Notes: generated by a model not told the origin, from the sequence alone. A stretch of 64,000 bases of DNA from Salipiger pentaromativorans (GCF_024721115.1 NZ_JAMDHK010000014.1:81500-145499); one strand, 5' to 3'; counted from the stretch's first letter, positions 32,757-42,777 are shown. Translations and numbers: made by a program.

Positions 32757-34505
32757 TCAGCTTTCGGAAAACTGCATGGCATGAAGCCGCGCATAGGCGC
32801 CATTGCGGGCAAGCAGGGCGTCATGTGTGCCTTCCTCGACCACACGGCCCTGATCCATCACCACGATCTTGTCCGCATGGCGCACGGTCGAGAGCCGGTG
32901 CGCAATCACCAGCGTGGTGCGTCCCTGCGAAAGCTGCTCCAGCGCCGCCTGCACCACCGCCTCGGATTGCGCGTCGAGCGCCGAGGTCGCCTCGTCGAGC
33001 AGCAGGATCGGCGTGTCGCGCAGCAGCGCGCGGGCGATGGCCACCCGCTGGCGCTGCCCGCCCGACAGCGCCGAGCCGCGCGGGCCCACGCGCGCGTCGA
33101 GCCCGCCCTCGATCCGGGGCAGGAAATCGGCCACATGCGCGGCGCTCAGAACCTCCTGCAAGCGGGACTCGGAAACATCGTCGCGGCCCAGCAGGATGTT
33201 CTCGCGCAGCGTCTCGTCGAACAGCAGCGCCTCCTGGCTGACCACCGAGAAGAGCCCGCGCAACTCGGCCAGCCGCAGCTCCGAAACCGCGATACCGTCG
33301 ATCTCCACCCGGCCGCTCTCGGGGTCCACCAGACGGGTCAGCACATTGAAGACCGTCGATTTGCCCGCCCCCGAGGCGCCGACCAGCGCCGTGGTCTGGC
33401 CCGGCTCGGCGGTAAAACTCGTCCCGCGCAAGACCGGTGCCTCGCCATAGGCCAGGTGCACGTTGTTCAGCACAATCCCCGGCACCCCTTGCGGCGCGGG
33501 TTTCGGCTGCGCCGGATCGCGCAGGTCGGGCACCAGTTCGAGCAGCTCCTTCAGCCGTTCGATCGAGGCCGCGGCGATCTGCCAGTTGCCGCTCACCGCG
33601 CCCAGCCGCCGCAGCGGCTCGAAGGCCAGCGCGATGGCGGTGAAGAAGGCCATGAAATCGCCCACGGTCTTGGTGCCCGCGATGATCTCGCCGCCGCCGT
33701 AAAGCAGCACCCCCATGAAGCCGACGCCGGACATGATGTCGATGAGGCCGGGGATCGAGGCCTGCCCCATGGCGGCGCGGGTCTCGGCGCGGATGCGCCT
33801 GTTGGTGAGCTTGCGGTAGCGCGCCGCCTGATACTCTTCGAGCCGGTTCAGCTTGATCGGCACGATGCCGTGGAACACCTCGTTGAGCCGGGTCGAGAGC
33901 TTGGCCGCGATGTCGCGCGCCTTGCGGGCGTTGCCGCGCACATAGCGCTGCACCAGAATGGAGGGCAGCACCAGCAGCGGCGCCCCCACCAGCGCCACCA
34001 GCGTCCAGCGCCAGTCGATCCCCAGCGCCACGGCAAAGAGCGAGATGAGCGCGATCACGTCGCGCCCGGCGCCGGTGATGATGATGCGCCAGACCTTGCT
34101 GATCTGGCCCACATCGCCTTCGACCCGTTGCATGAGGTAGCCCGGCCCGTGGTCCTGATGGAAGCCGCCGTCCAGCGTCATCAGATGTTGCAGCAGATCG
34201 TTGCGGATGTCGCCCACGGTCCGTTCCGAGACCTGCGTCATCAGCACCTTCTGCGCGATGCTGGCCAGCGCCCGGATCAGGAAGCTGCCGAAGATCACAA
34301 TGCCGACCCACCACAGCGCGCCGGCGTTGCCGCCGACAAAGACGCTGTCGAACATCGGCTTCATCATGTAGCTGAGCAGCCCGAACATCGAGCCCTCGAC
34401 CGCCATGAACACCAGCGCCACGGCCAGCAGCAGCCGGTAGCGCCAGAGATAGGTCCACCAGAGCCAGAGAAACAGCCCGCGGGGTTTGTCCGGCGCGCCG
34501 CTCAC
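32757..34505 (-). CDS. ABC exporter, fused permease and ATPase (MsbA-like)
   Basis: The 582-residue half-transporter has six membrane segments in the first 320 residues, then an ATPase domain with [25 protein letters not shown] and ILLLDEATSALD, and an H-loop in LVIAHRLSTV. It would work as a dimer to move a lipid or drug outward; the MsbA resemblance is general. The start is GTG at 34505, sharing GTGA with the stop of the phosphatase gene upstream. A much longer reading in the same frame through that gene is rejected. Confidence 0.9.
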   Translation of the reverse strand: MSGAPDKPRGLFLWLWWTYLWRYRLLLAVALVFMAVEGSMFGLLSYMMKPMFDSVFVGGNAGALWWVGIVIFGSFLIRALASIAQKVLMTQVSERTVGDIRNDLLQHLMTLDGGFHQDHGPGYLMQRVEGDVGQISKVWRIIITGAGRDVIALISLFAVALGIDWRWTLVALVGAPLLVLPSILVQRYVRGNARKARDIAAKLSTRLNEVFHGIVPIKLNRLEEYQAARYRKLTNRRIRAETRAAMGQASIPGLIDIMSGVGFMGVLLYGGGEIIAGTKTVGDFMAFFTAIALAFEPLRRLGAVSGNWQIAAASIERLKELLELVPDLRDPAQPKPAPQGVPGIVLNNVHLAYGEAPVLRGTSFTAEPGQTTALVGASGAGKSTVFNVLTRLVDPESGRVEIDGIAVSELRLAELRGLFSVVSQEALLFDETLRENILLGRDDVSESRLQEVLSAAHVADFLPRIEGGLDARVGPRGSALSGGQRQRVAIARALLRDTPILLLDEATSALDAQSEAVVQAALEQLSQGRTTLVIAHRLSTVRHADKIVVMDQGRVVEEGTHDALLARNGAYARLHAMQFSES

Positions 34506-35197
34506 GCCAGCTCTTCCGGCGGGCGGCGGGCGTCGAACCCGGCCTGAACGGGTTTGCTGTCGTATTCCGTGGCGATCCACTCCTCGAAGGCGATCGGGGC
34601 GCGGCGGTTGCGCGCCGCATAGATGTCGAGAATGTAGCCCTGGATGCCCGTGCGGGTGAATTCCAGGTGGATGTATTTCAGCCCGAGCTGCTTGCGCGCC
34701 TCTTCCACCGGCACGCCCTCGAACACCATCAGATAGACCGCCGAGGCAAAGCCCGCGCGGTCGGCGCCGGACTTGCAATGGAACATCATCGGCTTTTCCG
34801 CCTGCCGCATGGTGTCGATCAGATTGAGCACCCGCTCGCGCTTGGGCGCCATGCGGGCCCAGAGCTTGGCGTGCAGCAGCGTGAGCCCCAGCGTCTCGCA
34901 GCTCTCCTTCTCGAACAGGTAGTGCGAGAACTCTTCCTCGCCACGCAGGGTGATCACCGTCTTGATCCCCATCTTCGCGTATTTCTCGAAGCGGCGGTGC
35001 GTGGGGTGGTTCGATCGCCAGACCCCCGGCGCGATCTGCCAGAAATTGGTCCAGAACGTCCGCAGCCATGCGTGATCGAAAAGGTTGTAATGCAGCACCG
35101 ACAGGGCGCGGGCGCCGGGAGACGAGATGTCCTTGCCGAAGGAGCGGCGAAACCGCCGTTCTCCGCGTTCGATCTTGTCCCAGAGGGTCTTCAGCAT
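34502..35197 (-). CDS. tyrosine/dual-specificity phosphatase
   Basis: The 231-residue protein contains the cysteine phosphatase loop HCKSGADRAG at about residues 140-149, with the Cys and Arg of C-x5-R. A fold-typical TVITLRGEEEFSHY lies before it. A basic N-terminal stretch (KIERGERRFRRSF) and no signal peptide suggest it is cytoplasmic. The substrate might be protein or lipid phosphate. It is co-translated with the ABC exporter (4-base overlap), which hints at a shared envelope role; that is inference. Confidence 0.88.
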   Translation of the reverse strand: MLKTLWDKIERGERRFRRSFGKDISSPGARALSVLHYNLFDHAWLRTFWTNFWQIAPGVWRSNHPTHRRFEKYAKMGIKTVITLRGEEEFSHYLFEKESCETLGLTLLHAKLWARMAPKRERVLNLIDTMRQAEKPMMFHCKSGADRAGFASAVYLMVFEGVPVEEARKQLGLKYIHLEFTRTGIQGYILDIYAARNRRAPIAFEEWIATEYDSKPVQAGFDARRPPEELA

Positions 35198-35337
35198 GGT
35201 GTGGTCCCGGTTTCTGCGCGGGGTTTAGTGGCCTTGGGCCATGGTGGCAAGCGCGGGGGTGCATTGACGCCGCCGCCCCGCCGGTTAGGTTGGCCGCCGT
35301 CCCGCTATTTCAAGGGGCGCTTTCACGGAGAAAATCT

Positions 35338-36534
35338 ATGTCGCTTGCCCACGGCCGCCCCTATCTGGCCATTCCAGGCCCGTCCGTCATGCCCGATGCC
35401 GTTCTGCGGGCCATGCACCGGGCGTCGCCCAATATCTACGAGGGCGAGCTGGTCGAGATCGTGCGCGGCCTTATCCCGGATCTGAAATACGTGGCGCAGA
35501 CCGAGGGCAGCGCGGCGATCTACATCTGCAACGGTCACGGCGCATGGGAGGCGGCGCTGTCGAATGTGGTGGGCGAGGGCGACACGGTGCTGATGCCCGC
35601 GACGGGGCGGTTCGGGCATGGCTGGGCGGATATGGCGGCGGGGCTCGGGGTCGAGACGCAGCTGATCGACTTCGGCCGCAAGACGCCGCTCGATCCGGTG
35701 CGGGTGGCCGAGGCGCTGGCGGCGGACAAGGCGCATAAGATCAAGGCGGTGATGGTCACCCATGTGGATACGGCGACCTCGCTGCGCAACGATGTGGCGG
35801 CGGTGCGCCGGGCGATCGACGATGCCGGCCATCCGGCGCTGCTGATGGCCGATTGCATCGCCTCGATGGGCTGCGACCGGTTCCTGATGGATGAATGGGG
35901 GGCCGATGTGGCGGTGACCGGCTCGCAGAAGGGGCTGATGGTGCCGCCGGGGCTGGGTTTCGTGTTTTTCAACGACCGCGCGGCAGAGCGGCGGGCCGAG
36001 ATGAAGCGGGTCAGCCGCTACTGGGACTGGACGCCGCGCGCCAATCCGGAATTCTTCTACAACTACTTCGGCGGAACCGCGCCGACGCATCATCTTTACG
36101 GGCTGCGCGCCGCGCTGGACATCATCCGCGCCGAGGGCATGGAGGCGATCTGGGCACGCCACGCCACGCTCGCCCGGGCGATCTGGGCGGCGGTGGATGT
36201 CTGGGCTTCGGACGGGCCGCTGGAGATGAACGTCGCCGATCCGGCCTATCGCAGCCATGCGGTCACCGCGCTGCGGGTCGGGGCGCCTTACGGGGCGCAG
36301 CTTCGCGAATGGACGGATACGCAGGCGGGGGTGACGCTGGGCATCGGGCTGGGCATGTCCGAGCCCGAGGATCCGCAGGGCACCGGGTTCTTCCGCATCG
36401 GCCATATGGGACATGTGAACGCCCATATGGTGCTGGGGATGCTGGGGGTGATCGAGGCGGGGCTTCAGGCGCTGGGCGTGCCGCACGGGCGCGGCGGCGT
36501 GGCCGCTGCGGCCGAGGTGATCGGCGCGGCCTGA
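35338..36534 (+). CDS. class V aminotransferase (serine/alanine-glyoxylate type)
   Basis: The 398-residue PLP enzyme starts MSLAHGRPYLAIPGPSVMP, a hallmark of serine-glyoxylate and alanine-glyoxylate aminotransferases. Lys198 in VTGSQKGLM holds PLP. The segment DCIASMGCD at about 172-180 supplies the Asp next to the ring, and HVDTATSLRNDV near 142-153 is the family helix. Such enzymes feed the serine cycle or photorespiration-like glyoxylate use. The gene stands alone between the phosphatase and a pair of inverted repeats. Confidence 0.88.
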   Translation: MSLAHGRPYLAIPGPSVMPDAVLRAMHRASPNIYEGELVEIVRGLIPDLKYVAQTEGSAAIYICNGHGAWEAALSNVVGEGDTVLMPATGRFGHGWADMAAGLGVETQLIDFGRKTPLDPVRVAEALAADKAHKIKAVMVTHVDTATSLRNDVAAVRRAIDDAGHPALLMADCIASMGCDRFLMDEWGADVAVTGSQKGLMVPPGLGFVFFNDRAAERRAEMKRVSRYWDWTPRANPEFFYNYFGGTAPTHHLYGLRAALDIIRAEGMEAIWARHATLARAIWAAVDVWASDGPLEMNVADPAYRSHAVTALRVGAPYGAQLREWTDTQAGVTLGIGLGMSEPEDPQGTGFFRIGHMGHVNAHMVLGMLGVIEAGLQALGVPHGRGGVAAAAEVIGAA

Positions 36535-36548
36535 CGCTTTCGGCAGCA

Positions 36549-36664
36549 GTGCGGTGGGCAGGATTGCCCACCCTACGGCGTCTGTGCGAGGAGGCAATCT
36601 CATCGCCAGCCGGAGGGGCCTGGGCGCCGCTCGGGTGTAGGGTGGGCAATATTGCCCACCGCAC
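36549..36664. repeat. inverted pair of 28-bp palindromic repeats
   Basis: 36549-36576 and 36637-36664 are inverted copies of each other, matching at 26 of 28 positions. Each is itself nearly palindromic around GGTGGGCAATATTGCCCACC. They frame 60 bases of ordinary-looking sequence. This is the look of a small non-coding mobile repeat (MITE or BIME type) or a palindrome pair acting as a terminator. It lies directly after the aminotransferase stop and ends 2 bases from the next gene. Confidence 0.6.
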
Positions 36665-36665
36665 C

Positions 36666-36854
36666 CTATCCCTTTCGCGCCAAACGCCGGTCCAGAAGCG
36701 TGATCGCATGGTTGAGCGCGATGGCGCCCAGCAGCACAGGGGCGAGACCCAAGGTCGCCCAGACAACACCGAAGATCCACAGCAGGTTGACGAACAGGAA
36801 CACCAGCGCGGGCTTGGTGTAATCCGGGGCGGGCTGGCGGGTCTGGCCGGTCAT
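36666..36854 (-). CDS. small membrane protein
   Basis: The 62-residue protein has a polar start (MTGQTRQPAPDYTKP), then one long or two short membrane helices (about 16-51, ALVFLFVNLLWIFGVVWATL and GLAPVLLGAIALN), and a basic end. Its role is unknown; the composition is that of a real small inner membrane protein. The stop abuts the inverted repeat at its 3' side. Confidence 0.6.
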   Translation of the reverse strand: MTGQTRQPAPDYTKPALVFLFVNLLWIFGVVWATLGLAPVLLGAIALNHAITLLDRRLARKG

Positions 36855-36963
36855 CTCGGCGGTCCTTGCGGAAAGGCTGTCGTCCGAAGCAGTCTAGCGC
36901 GCGGACGCGGCCTGTCACCGGCGCTTCTGGGCCGGCGCGGTCACGCTTTTGTGCGGGGCACGC

Positions 36964-38079
36964 TCAGGAAGCGGTTTCCCGCGCCTCTGCCAGTGCTTTG
37001 GGCAGTTCTTCGGCGAGGATCTCCAGATCCGCCTCCGTTCCCGCGCTGATGCGGATGCAGCGATCCTGCGGGGCCACGAAAGGCATCCGTACAAAGACCC
37101 CGCGTGCCGCCAGCGCCTGTAGCACGGCACGGGCAAAACCGCCGTCGCCGCCGCAGTCCACCGCCACGAAATTCGCCGCCGAGGGCAGGGTGGACAGCCC
37201 GTTGTCCCGGGCGATCCCGGCGATGCGCTCGCGCGCCACACGCACCTTGCCGCGAATCTCGTCCAGCCAGGCATCGTCGCGCAGAGCCGCAAGCGTGCCG
37301 GCCTGGGCCGGGCGGTTCATCGCGAAATGGTTGCGCACCTTGTCGAAGGCCCGGATCAGCGGTTCCGCGCCCACCGCATAGCCCACCCGCGCCCCCGCCA
37401 TGCCATAGGCCTTGGAGAAGGTGCGGAAGCGGATCACTCGGGGATCCTCGGGGTCGATGACGGGGGCGGTGCCCTCGGGCGCAAATTCGATATAGGCCTC
37501 GTCCAGCGCCAGCACCGTGCCCTCCGGCAGCGCGTCCAGCGCCGCCTCGATGGCCGCACCGTCATGCCAGGTGCCCATCGGATTGTCGGGGTTGGCGAGA
37601 TAGACGATCTTGGCGTCCACCTCGGCGGCCCGGGCGAAGAGCGCGGCGATGTCCTCGTGATCCGCGCGGTAGGGCACCTTGTGCAGCGCGCCGCCATAGC
37701 CCGCCACATGGTAGCTGAAGGTCGGATAGGCGCCGTCGGAGGTCACCACCGCCTCGCCGGGGGCGACCAGAAGCCGCACGAGATAGCCCAGAAGCCCGTC
37801 GATCCCCTCGCCGAAGACGATATTCGCGGGCCGGCAGCCCAGCCGGGCGGACAGTTCGGCCTTGAGATCGGCATGGCTCGCGTCGGCATATTTCCAGATC
37901 TCGGCATCCGCCGCGCGCAGCGCCTCCAGCGCGCGGGGCGAGGGGCCGAAGACGTTCTCATTGGCGCCCAGCCGGGCGCGGAAGGGGCGGCCCATGGTGC
38001 GCTCCTGCTCCTCGGGGCCGACAAAGGGCACCGTGGCGGGCAGCCGGGCGATCAGGTCTGGAAAGCGAGGTCCGGTCAT
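36964..38079 (-). CDS. hisC: histidinol-phosphate aminotransferase-like enzyme
   Basis: The 371-residue protein is a fold-type I PLP aminotransferase of the HisC group. It shows LGANENVFGPSP near residues 38-49, YLANPDNPMGT near 160-170, LDEAYIEF near 192-199 and the PLP lysine Lys223 in FRTFSKAYGMAGARVG. HisC makes histidinol phosphate in histidine synthesis. Its phenylalanine and tyrosine side reactions mean an aromatic role is also possible. No other his gene is adjacent, so the symbol is tentative. Confidence 0.8.
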   Translation of the reverse strand: MTGPRFPDLIARLPATVPFVGPEEQERTMGRPFRARLGANENVFGPSPRALEALRAADAEIWKYADASHADLKAELSARLGCRPANIVFGEGIDGLLGYLVRLLVAPGEAVVTSDGAYPTFSYHVAGYGGALHKVPYRADHEDIAALFARAAEVDAKIVYLANPDNPMGTWHDGAAIEAALDALPEGTVLALDEAYIEFAPEGTAPVIDPEDPRVIRFRTFSKAYGMAGARVGYAVGAEPLIRAFDKVRNHFAMNRPAQAGTLAALRDDAWLDEIRGKVRVARERIAGIARDNGLSTLPSAANFVAVDCGGDGGFARAVLQALAARGVFVRMPFVAPQDRCIRISAGTEADLEILAEELPKALAEARETAS

Positions 38080-38151
38080 GGACGCGGCGTTTACGCCCCG
38101 GCAGCCGCCCGGGTCAAGAAAAATGCCGTTGGGGCGCGGTCAAACGCGGCG

Positions 38152-38481
38152 TCAGCGGAGGAATTTCTTGCGGGCGTCGCGGGCGATCTCGTAGCGCATC
38201 TGCACATCGGCGAGCTGCGCCATCAGGCGCATTTTCTCGGCGGGATCCTCTGCCGCCTGCCAGGAGGCGCGGACGGCGTCCAGTTGCGCCTTGAGCTTCA
38301 GCTCTTCCGGCAGCGCGCCGGCTTCGGCCATCATGCGAAAGCCCACCGCATCCCCCGGGTCGATCATCGCGTCGCCCGGACGGTCGGGCAGCGGTTTGCC
38401 CTCGCCCGCCAGCCCCGAGAGCTTGCCCTCGGCTTCGGCCTTGCGGATCTGTCGTTCGGTGAGGCGGGTCCAGCTGAACAT
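38152..38481 (-). CDS. DUF1992 family protein
   Basis: The 109-residue protein matches the DUF1992 / DnaJC28-like domain. It has the typical LTERQIRKAEAEGKLSGLAGEGKPLP segment (about 7-32) with conserved GEGKPL, then a helical half. The biochemical role is unknown. It lies between hisC and the divergent lolCE gene. Confidence 0.85.
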   Translation of the reverse strand: MFSWTRLTERQIRKAEAEGKLSGLAGEGKPLPDRPGDAMIDPGDAVGFRMMAEAGALPEELKLKAQLDAVRASWQAAEDPAEKMRLMAQLADVQMRYEIARDARKKFLR

Positions 38482-38607
38482 GATGCGATGAGGTTAGCGG
38501 AGGATCGCCGCTTTATCAAGCGTGGGCGGCTTGACCGCGCCGGGTGGAGCGGTCACTTTCCCGCCCGAGCAGCGGCAGACAAATCCCAATGCAAAGGCGC
38601 CCGACGA

Positions 38608-39894
38608 ATGGCCAGCACACCGCCCCCTTTCGCCCCGTTCGAATGGATGATCGCCTGGCGCTATCTGCGCGCGCGGCGCGCCGAGGGCGGTGTCAGCGTG
38701 ATGACCTGGATCAGCCTCATCGGCATCACCCTCGCGGTGTTCGCGCTGATTGCGACGCTGGCCGTGCGTTCGGGGTTCCGGGCGGAATTCGTCGATACGA
38801 TCCTGGGGGCCAACGCCCATGTGACCGTCTATGCCAGCCAGCGCGAGGACGAGTTCGGGCGCCTCGTCCGCACCTTCCCCGATTTCCGTGACCGGGCCGA
38901 ACGGGTCGCCGAGGTGCCGGGGGTCATTCGCGTGGCGCCGCTGGTCAAGGGACAGGTCATGGCCACCGCCAACGCGCGCAACGCCGGTGTCGAGGTCTTC
39001 GGCATCGACGGGGCGGATCTGGCGGCGATCCCGCGCATCGCCGATCCCGAGACCGGGCGCGGCGCGCTCGACCGCTTCGGCGAGGGCGTGGCCATCGGCT
39101 CGGGCGTGGCGCGCGAGCTGGGGCTCGGCATCGGCGACCAGATCAAGCTGATCTCGCCCGACGGGGTCAAGACGGCCTTTGGCGTCTCGCCGCGGGTCAA
39201 GCAATACGAGGTGGTCTATATCTTCACCGCCGGGCGCTACGACATCGACCGGACCCGCGTCTACATGCCGTTCTCCGAGGCGCAGCTCTATTTCAATCGC
39301 GAAGGCGTGGCCGACGAGCTGGAGGTCATGACCGCCGATCCCGAACATGTGGAGGACATCGCCGTGCCGGTACAGATGGCGGCGGGCTCCGGTGCGCTGA
39401 TCTGGACCTGGCAGGATGCCAGCGGCGCCTTCCTGCGCGCCCTCGAGGTCGAGGACAACGTGATGTTCGTCATCCTCTCGGTGCTGGTGCTGATCGCCAC
39501 GATGAATATCGTCTCGGGGCTGATCATGCTGGTCAAGAACAAGGGCCGCGACATCGGCATCCTGCGCACCATGGGGCTGACCGAAGGCTCGGTGCTGCGG
39601 GTGTTCTTCATCTGCGGCGCGTTCACCGGGGTGATCGGCACGCTGATGGGCGTGGGGCTGGGTTGTCTCTTCGCGCTTTATATCGACCCGATCTTTTCCT
39701 TCGTGAACTACGTCGCGGGCGGCGGGGTCTGGGACCCGGCGGTGCGGGGCATCTATTCGCTGCCGGCCAAGCTGCAATTGGGCGACGTGCTGAGCGCCAT
39801 GGCGCTGTCGCTGGGTCTCAGCTTTGTCGTCACGATCTTTCCCGCCCGCCGCGCGGCGCGGATGAACCCGGTGGAGGCGCTGCGCTATGAGTGA
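38608..39894 (+). CDS. lolC: lipoprotein-releasing system permease LolC/LolE
   Basis: The 428-residue inner membrane protein has the LolCE layout. There is one membrane segment near 30-55 ([25 protein letters not shown]), a large periplasmic domain (about 60-285), then three segments near 290-400. A cytoplasmic [16 protein letters not shown] segment contacts LolD. The complex lifts lipoproteins off the inner membrane for LolA. As in other alphaproteobacteria only one permease gene is next to lolD, suggesting a homodimer. It overlaps lolD by eight bases. Confidence 0.92.
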   Translation: MASTPPPFAPFEWMIAWRYLRARRAEGGVSVMTWISLIGITLAVFALIATLAVRSGFRAEFVDTILGANAHVTVYASQREDEFGRLVRTFPDFRDRAERVAEVPGVIRVAPLVKGQVMATANARNAGVEVFGIDGADLAAIPRIADPETGRGALDRFGEGVAIGSGVARELGLGIGDQIKLISPDGVKTAFGVSPRVKQYEVVYIFTAGRYDIDRTRVYMPFSEAQLYFNREGVADELEVMTADPEHVEDIAVPVQMAAGSGALIWTWQDASGAFLRALEVEDNVMFVILSVLVLIATMNIVSGLIMLVKNKGRDIGILRTMGLTEGSVLRVFFICGAFTGVIGTLMGVGLGCLFALYIDPIFSFVNYVAGGGVWDPAVRGIYSLPAKLQLGDVLSAMALSLGLSFVVTIFPARRAARMNPVEALRYE

Positions 39895-40570
39895 TCCGGT
39901 CCTGCGCCTTTCGGGCATCGAGAAACGCTACAACCCCGGAAAGCCCAACGAGGTGGCGGTGCTGCGCGGTGCCGATCTTGAGGTGGCGCGCGGCGAGGTG
40001 GTGGCGCTGGTGGCGCCCTCCGGTGCGGGCAAATCGACGCTCTTGCATATCGCCGGGCTGCTCGACACCGCCGATGCGGGCGAGGTGGCCATTGCCGGCG
40101 AGGCGCTGAGCGGCAAATCCGACCGGCGCCGCACAATCCTGCGCCGCCAGGAGGTGGGCTTTGTCTATCAGTTCCACCATCTGCTGCCCGAGTTCACCGC
40201 GCTGGAAAACATCGTGCTGCCGCAGCGCGCCAATGGCGTGGCGCCGAAAGAGGCCGACGAACGTGCGCGCGCGTTGTTGCGCAGCGTCGGTGTCGAGGCG
40301 CGGGCCGAACACCGTCCGGCGGCGCTGTCGGGCGGCGAACAACAGCGGGTCGCCTTTTGCCGGGCCATGGCGAATGCGCCGAAGCTGTTGCTGGCGGACG
40401 AGCCGACGGGCAATCTCGATCCGGGAACCTCGGACACCGTCTTCGAGGCGCTGATGCGGCTGGTGCACGAGACCGGGCTTTCGGCGGTCATCGCCACGCA
40501 TAACCTCGAGCTGGCCGGGCGCATGGACCGTCAGGTGCGTCTGGAAGAAGGACGGCTGGTCGCGGTCTGA
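39887..40570 (+). CDS. lolD: lipoprotein-releasing system ATPase LolD
   Basis: The 227-residue ATPase of the Lol complex has Walker [10 protein letters not shown] (about 42-50), signature [14 protein letters not shown] (about 147-160) and Walker [13 protein letters not shown] (about 168-179). The start lies eight bases inside the end of the permease gene. It provides the energy to move lipoproteins to LolA. Confidence 0.95.
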   Translation: MSDPVLRLSGIEKRYNPGKPNEVAVLRGADLEVARGEVVALVAPSGAGKSTLLHIAGLLDTADAGEVAIAGEALSGKSDRRRTILRRQEVGFVYQFHHLLPEFTALENIVLPQRANGVAPKEADERARALLRSVGVEARAEHRPAALSGGEQQRVAFCRAMANAPKLLLADEPTGNLDPGTSDTVFEALMRLVHETGLSAVIATHNLELAGRMDRQVRLEEGRLVAV

Positions 40571-40572
40571 TC

Positions 40573-41007
40573 TCAGCCGCGCTGCGCCATCCAGACCCCC
40601 AGCGCCATGAGGCCGATCCCGCCCGCGCGGTTGAGCGTGAACGGCGAGACGCGGGCGCCGAAGAGGCCGAAATGGTCGATGAGCGCGGCGCTGATCAACT
40701 GCCCCAGAAGCACGAAGAACACCGCCCGTCCGACACCGAACTGCGGCGCCACATAGGTGACGCTCAGCACGTAGAAGGCCACGAACAGCCCGCCGAGGAA
40801 CAGATGCCGGGGGGCATCGACGGCGCGGGCGATGGGACGCGGGTCGAGGGTGAAAAGCACGATGGTGGTTGCGCTCAGCGCGACGCAGAACAGGATCACG
40901 GCGGCGGCGGCCGGCGAGCCGATATGGGCGCCGAGCCGGGCGTTGAGCGCGGCGAGGATCGGAATGCCGAGCCCGGCGGCAAGCATGGTCAGCGCGTGAA
41001 CGGGCAT
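40573..41007 (-). CDS. DMT-superfamily membrane protein (YdcZ-like)
   Basis: The 144-residue protein has four to five membrane helices and a GxxxxxAxNxxLG pattern near the start (GLGIPILAALNARLGAHIGSP), typical of the short DMT_YdcZ family. These proteins often pair to form a full transporter; no partner is adjacent. The ATG at 41007 follows GGAAGGAGAGCTC. The substrate is unknown. Confidence 0.85.
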   Translation of the reverse strand: MPVHALTMLAAGLGIPILAALNARLGAHIGSPAAAAVILFCVALSATTIVLFTLDPRPIARAVDAPRHLFLGGLFVAFYVLSVTYVAPQFGVGRAVFFVLLGQLISAALIDHFGLFGARVSPFTLNRAGGIGLMALGVWMAQRG

Positions 41008-41237
41008 GAGCTCTCCTTCCAGTGGTCGCCGGCACCATGGCAACGCCCACGCGCGGTGTCATCCCCGAAAGAGACGGTCGGCGCCACGATTCATCCATGC
41101 CGTGCACAAGGCGGCCGGGAATGGGGGGGGCAGGGCGGGGCGCTGACCCGCCGACCGGAGGTGGCACGGAGAGAGGGCTTGATCTGAGCCGCGCCGCGGG
41201 TGAGACAGGGGCAGAGGCAAAGCAGGGAGCAACCGCG

Positions 41238-41648
41238 ATGGAACGGCTGGTGATCGGAGCGTGGCTGGGCGCCGCATTGGGACTTGCGGCCTGCGTGCCC
41301 AACGAGATGCCGCAGGCCGGCGACGGGCGGGCGCTGTTCATGGAGTATTGCGCGGTCTGCCATGGCGGCGACGCCCGGGGCGACGGCGAACTGGCGCGGG
41401 AAATGACCCCGCCGCCCAAGGATCTCACGCGGATTTCGCAGCGCCACGGCGGCAGCTTCCCGCGGGCCATGGTCCTGTCGACCATCGACGGCTATGCGCG
41501 CTCGGATCTCGACGGGCCGACAATGCCGGAATTCGGCGAGCTGCTCGAAGGCGATCTCGTGCCGCTCGATACCGGAGACGGCACCCTGACGCCGACGCCG
41601 CGCAAGCTGGTGGCGCTGCTGGAATATCTCGAGTCGATCCAGCAATAA
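41238..41648 (+). CDS. c-type cytochrome, probably a lipoprotein
   Basis: The 136-residue protein has a lipoprotein-like signal (GALGLAAC; Cys19 as the lipid site) and one haem c motif CAVCH at about 38-42. A MPEFGE segment near residue 95 supplies the likely axial Met. Electron carrier at the membrane surface is the natural role; its partners are not in view. An upstream in-frame extension to 41022 is not used because it lacks a signal and has only weak start sites. Confidence 0.85.
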   Translation: MERLVIGAWLGAALGLAACVPNEMPQAGDGRALFMEYCAVCHGGDARGDGELAREMTPPPKDLTRISQRHGGSFPRAMVLSTIDGYARSDLDGPTMPEFGELLEGDLVPLDTGDGTLTPTPRKLVALLEYLESIQQ

Positions 41649-41756
41649 CGGGCGCGGCGGGTCTGTCCCGAGACAGCGGGGCTCTGCCGGGCGGAGGACC
41701 GTGAGTCGGTGGCCCGAGGGGGCTCGGGCGCGCCTGCGTTCGGTCCGGCGCAGGGT

Positions 41757-42347
41757 TTAGCCCGCCGACACCGCCTTGCGCACCATGTCCCAATAGATGT
41801 CGGCGACCTCTTCGATGGAAAGCCGCCCGCCGGCGCGATACCAGGTGTTGACCCCGGTCAGCATGGCGATCAGCGCATAGGAGGCGAGCCGCGTGTCGGG
41901 GACCGAGAAGGCACCTTCGGTCTGGCCGTCGCGCAGGATCTCCTCCAGCGCGCCCTCGTAACGCTTGCGCAGCGCCTCGATCACCGCGAAATTCTCCGGG
42001 TCGAGATTGCGCAGCTCCATATAGGAAATGAAGATCGCCTCTGGCCGCGCGAGGTTGAAGCGGATGTGAAAGCGCACGAAGCCTTCGAGCCGGTCGCGCG
42101 CGCCCTGCGGCCTGGGCTCGGCCTCCCAGGCGGCCAGAAGCTCGTCCATATGGCCTTGCAGCAGCGAAAACAGCAGCGCCTGCTTGTCCGGCGTGTAGTT
42201 GTAAAGCGCGCCCGCCTGCACCCCCACCTCGCGCGCGATCTGGCGCATCGACACGGCGGCATAGCCGTGCTGGGCGAAAAGGCGCAGCGCCGCCTCCCGC
42301 ACGCGCGGGCCGGTGATGTCGGAGTGGGAACCTTGAGTGCGGGCCAT
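41757..42347 (-). CDS. TetR-family transcriptional regulator
   Basis: The 196-residue protein has the TetR N-terminal helix-turn-helix (about 15-60: VREAALRLFAQHGYAAVSMRQIAREVGVQAGALYNY). A helical ligand domain follows, with a conserved FISYMELRNLDPEN segment. The tail matches TetR proteins linked to acyl-CoA metabolism in this group. No such genes are adjacent. It is divergent from the small lipoprotein gene. Confidence 0.9.
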   Translation of the reverse strand: MARTQGSHSDITGPRVREAALRLFAQHGYAAVSMRQIAREVGVQAGALYNYTPDKQALLFSLLQGHMDELLAAWEAEPRPQGARDRLEGFVRFHIRFNLARPEAIFISYMELRNLDPENFAVIEALRKRYEGALEEILRDGQTEGAFSVPDTRLASYALIAMLTGVNTWYRAGGRLSIEEVADIYWDMVRKAVSAG

Positions 42348-42444
42348 TGCCCAAAGCTATCTGAACATGTGTTCAGATCAAGCCAGGCGCTTGCCCCGCG
42401 CGCGCGACTGCGGCAAGAGGGTGACAGACCAGACGGACCTGCCC

Positions 42445-42729
42445 ATGCGCCTGACGCCCTATCTGATGTTTTTCGCCCTCTGCGGCTGCACCCAGTTTCC
42501 CGAACTGGATGCCGCCCGCACGCCCGGCGTGGAAAAGGCGCCGTTTCCGGCGCTGCTGCCGCTGGACGGGCTTCTCGTGGGGCCCGAACCGCGCGCCACG
42601 CCCGAGATGCGCAGCGGGATCGAGGGCCGGGTGGCCGGGCTGCGCGCCCGCGCGGCGCGGTTGCAGCGGCCCGTCGTCTCGGCCAGCGATCGGGCGCGGA
42701 TGGAGCAGGGGGTTGCGTGGCCCTATTGA
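42445..42729 (+). CDS. small lipoprotein
   Basis: The 94-residue protein starts with a short signal peptide ending in a lipobox (LMFFALCGC, Cys at about residue 16). The mature part is rich in Pro and Ala and has an amphipathic helix (GIEGRVAGLRARAARLQR). No family is recognised. It lies 48 bases before the GNAT gene, perhaps in the same unit. Confidence 0.6.
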   Translation: MRLTPYLMFFALCGCTQFPELDAARTPGVEKAPFPALLPLDGLLVGPEPRATPEMRSGIEGRVAGLRARAARLQRPVVSASDRARMEQGVAWPY

Positions 42730-42777
42730 CCTTCGGCGCCTGCCTTGCGGCCTGAGCGCGGGCCGGTCCGGAAAGAT

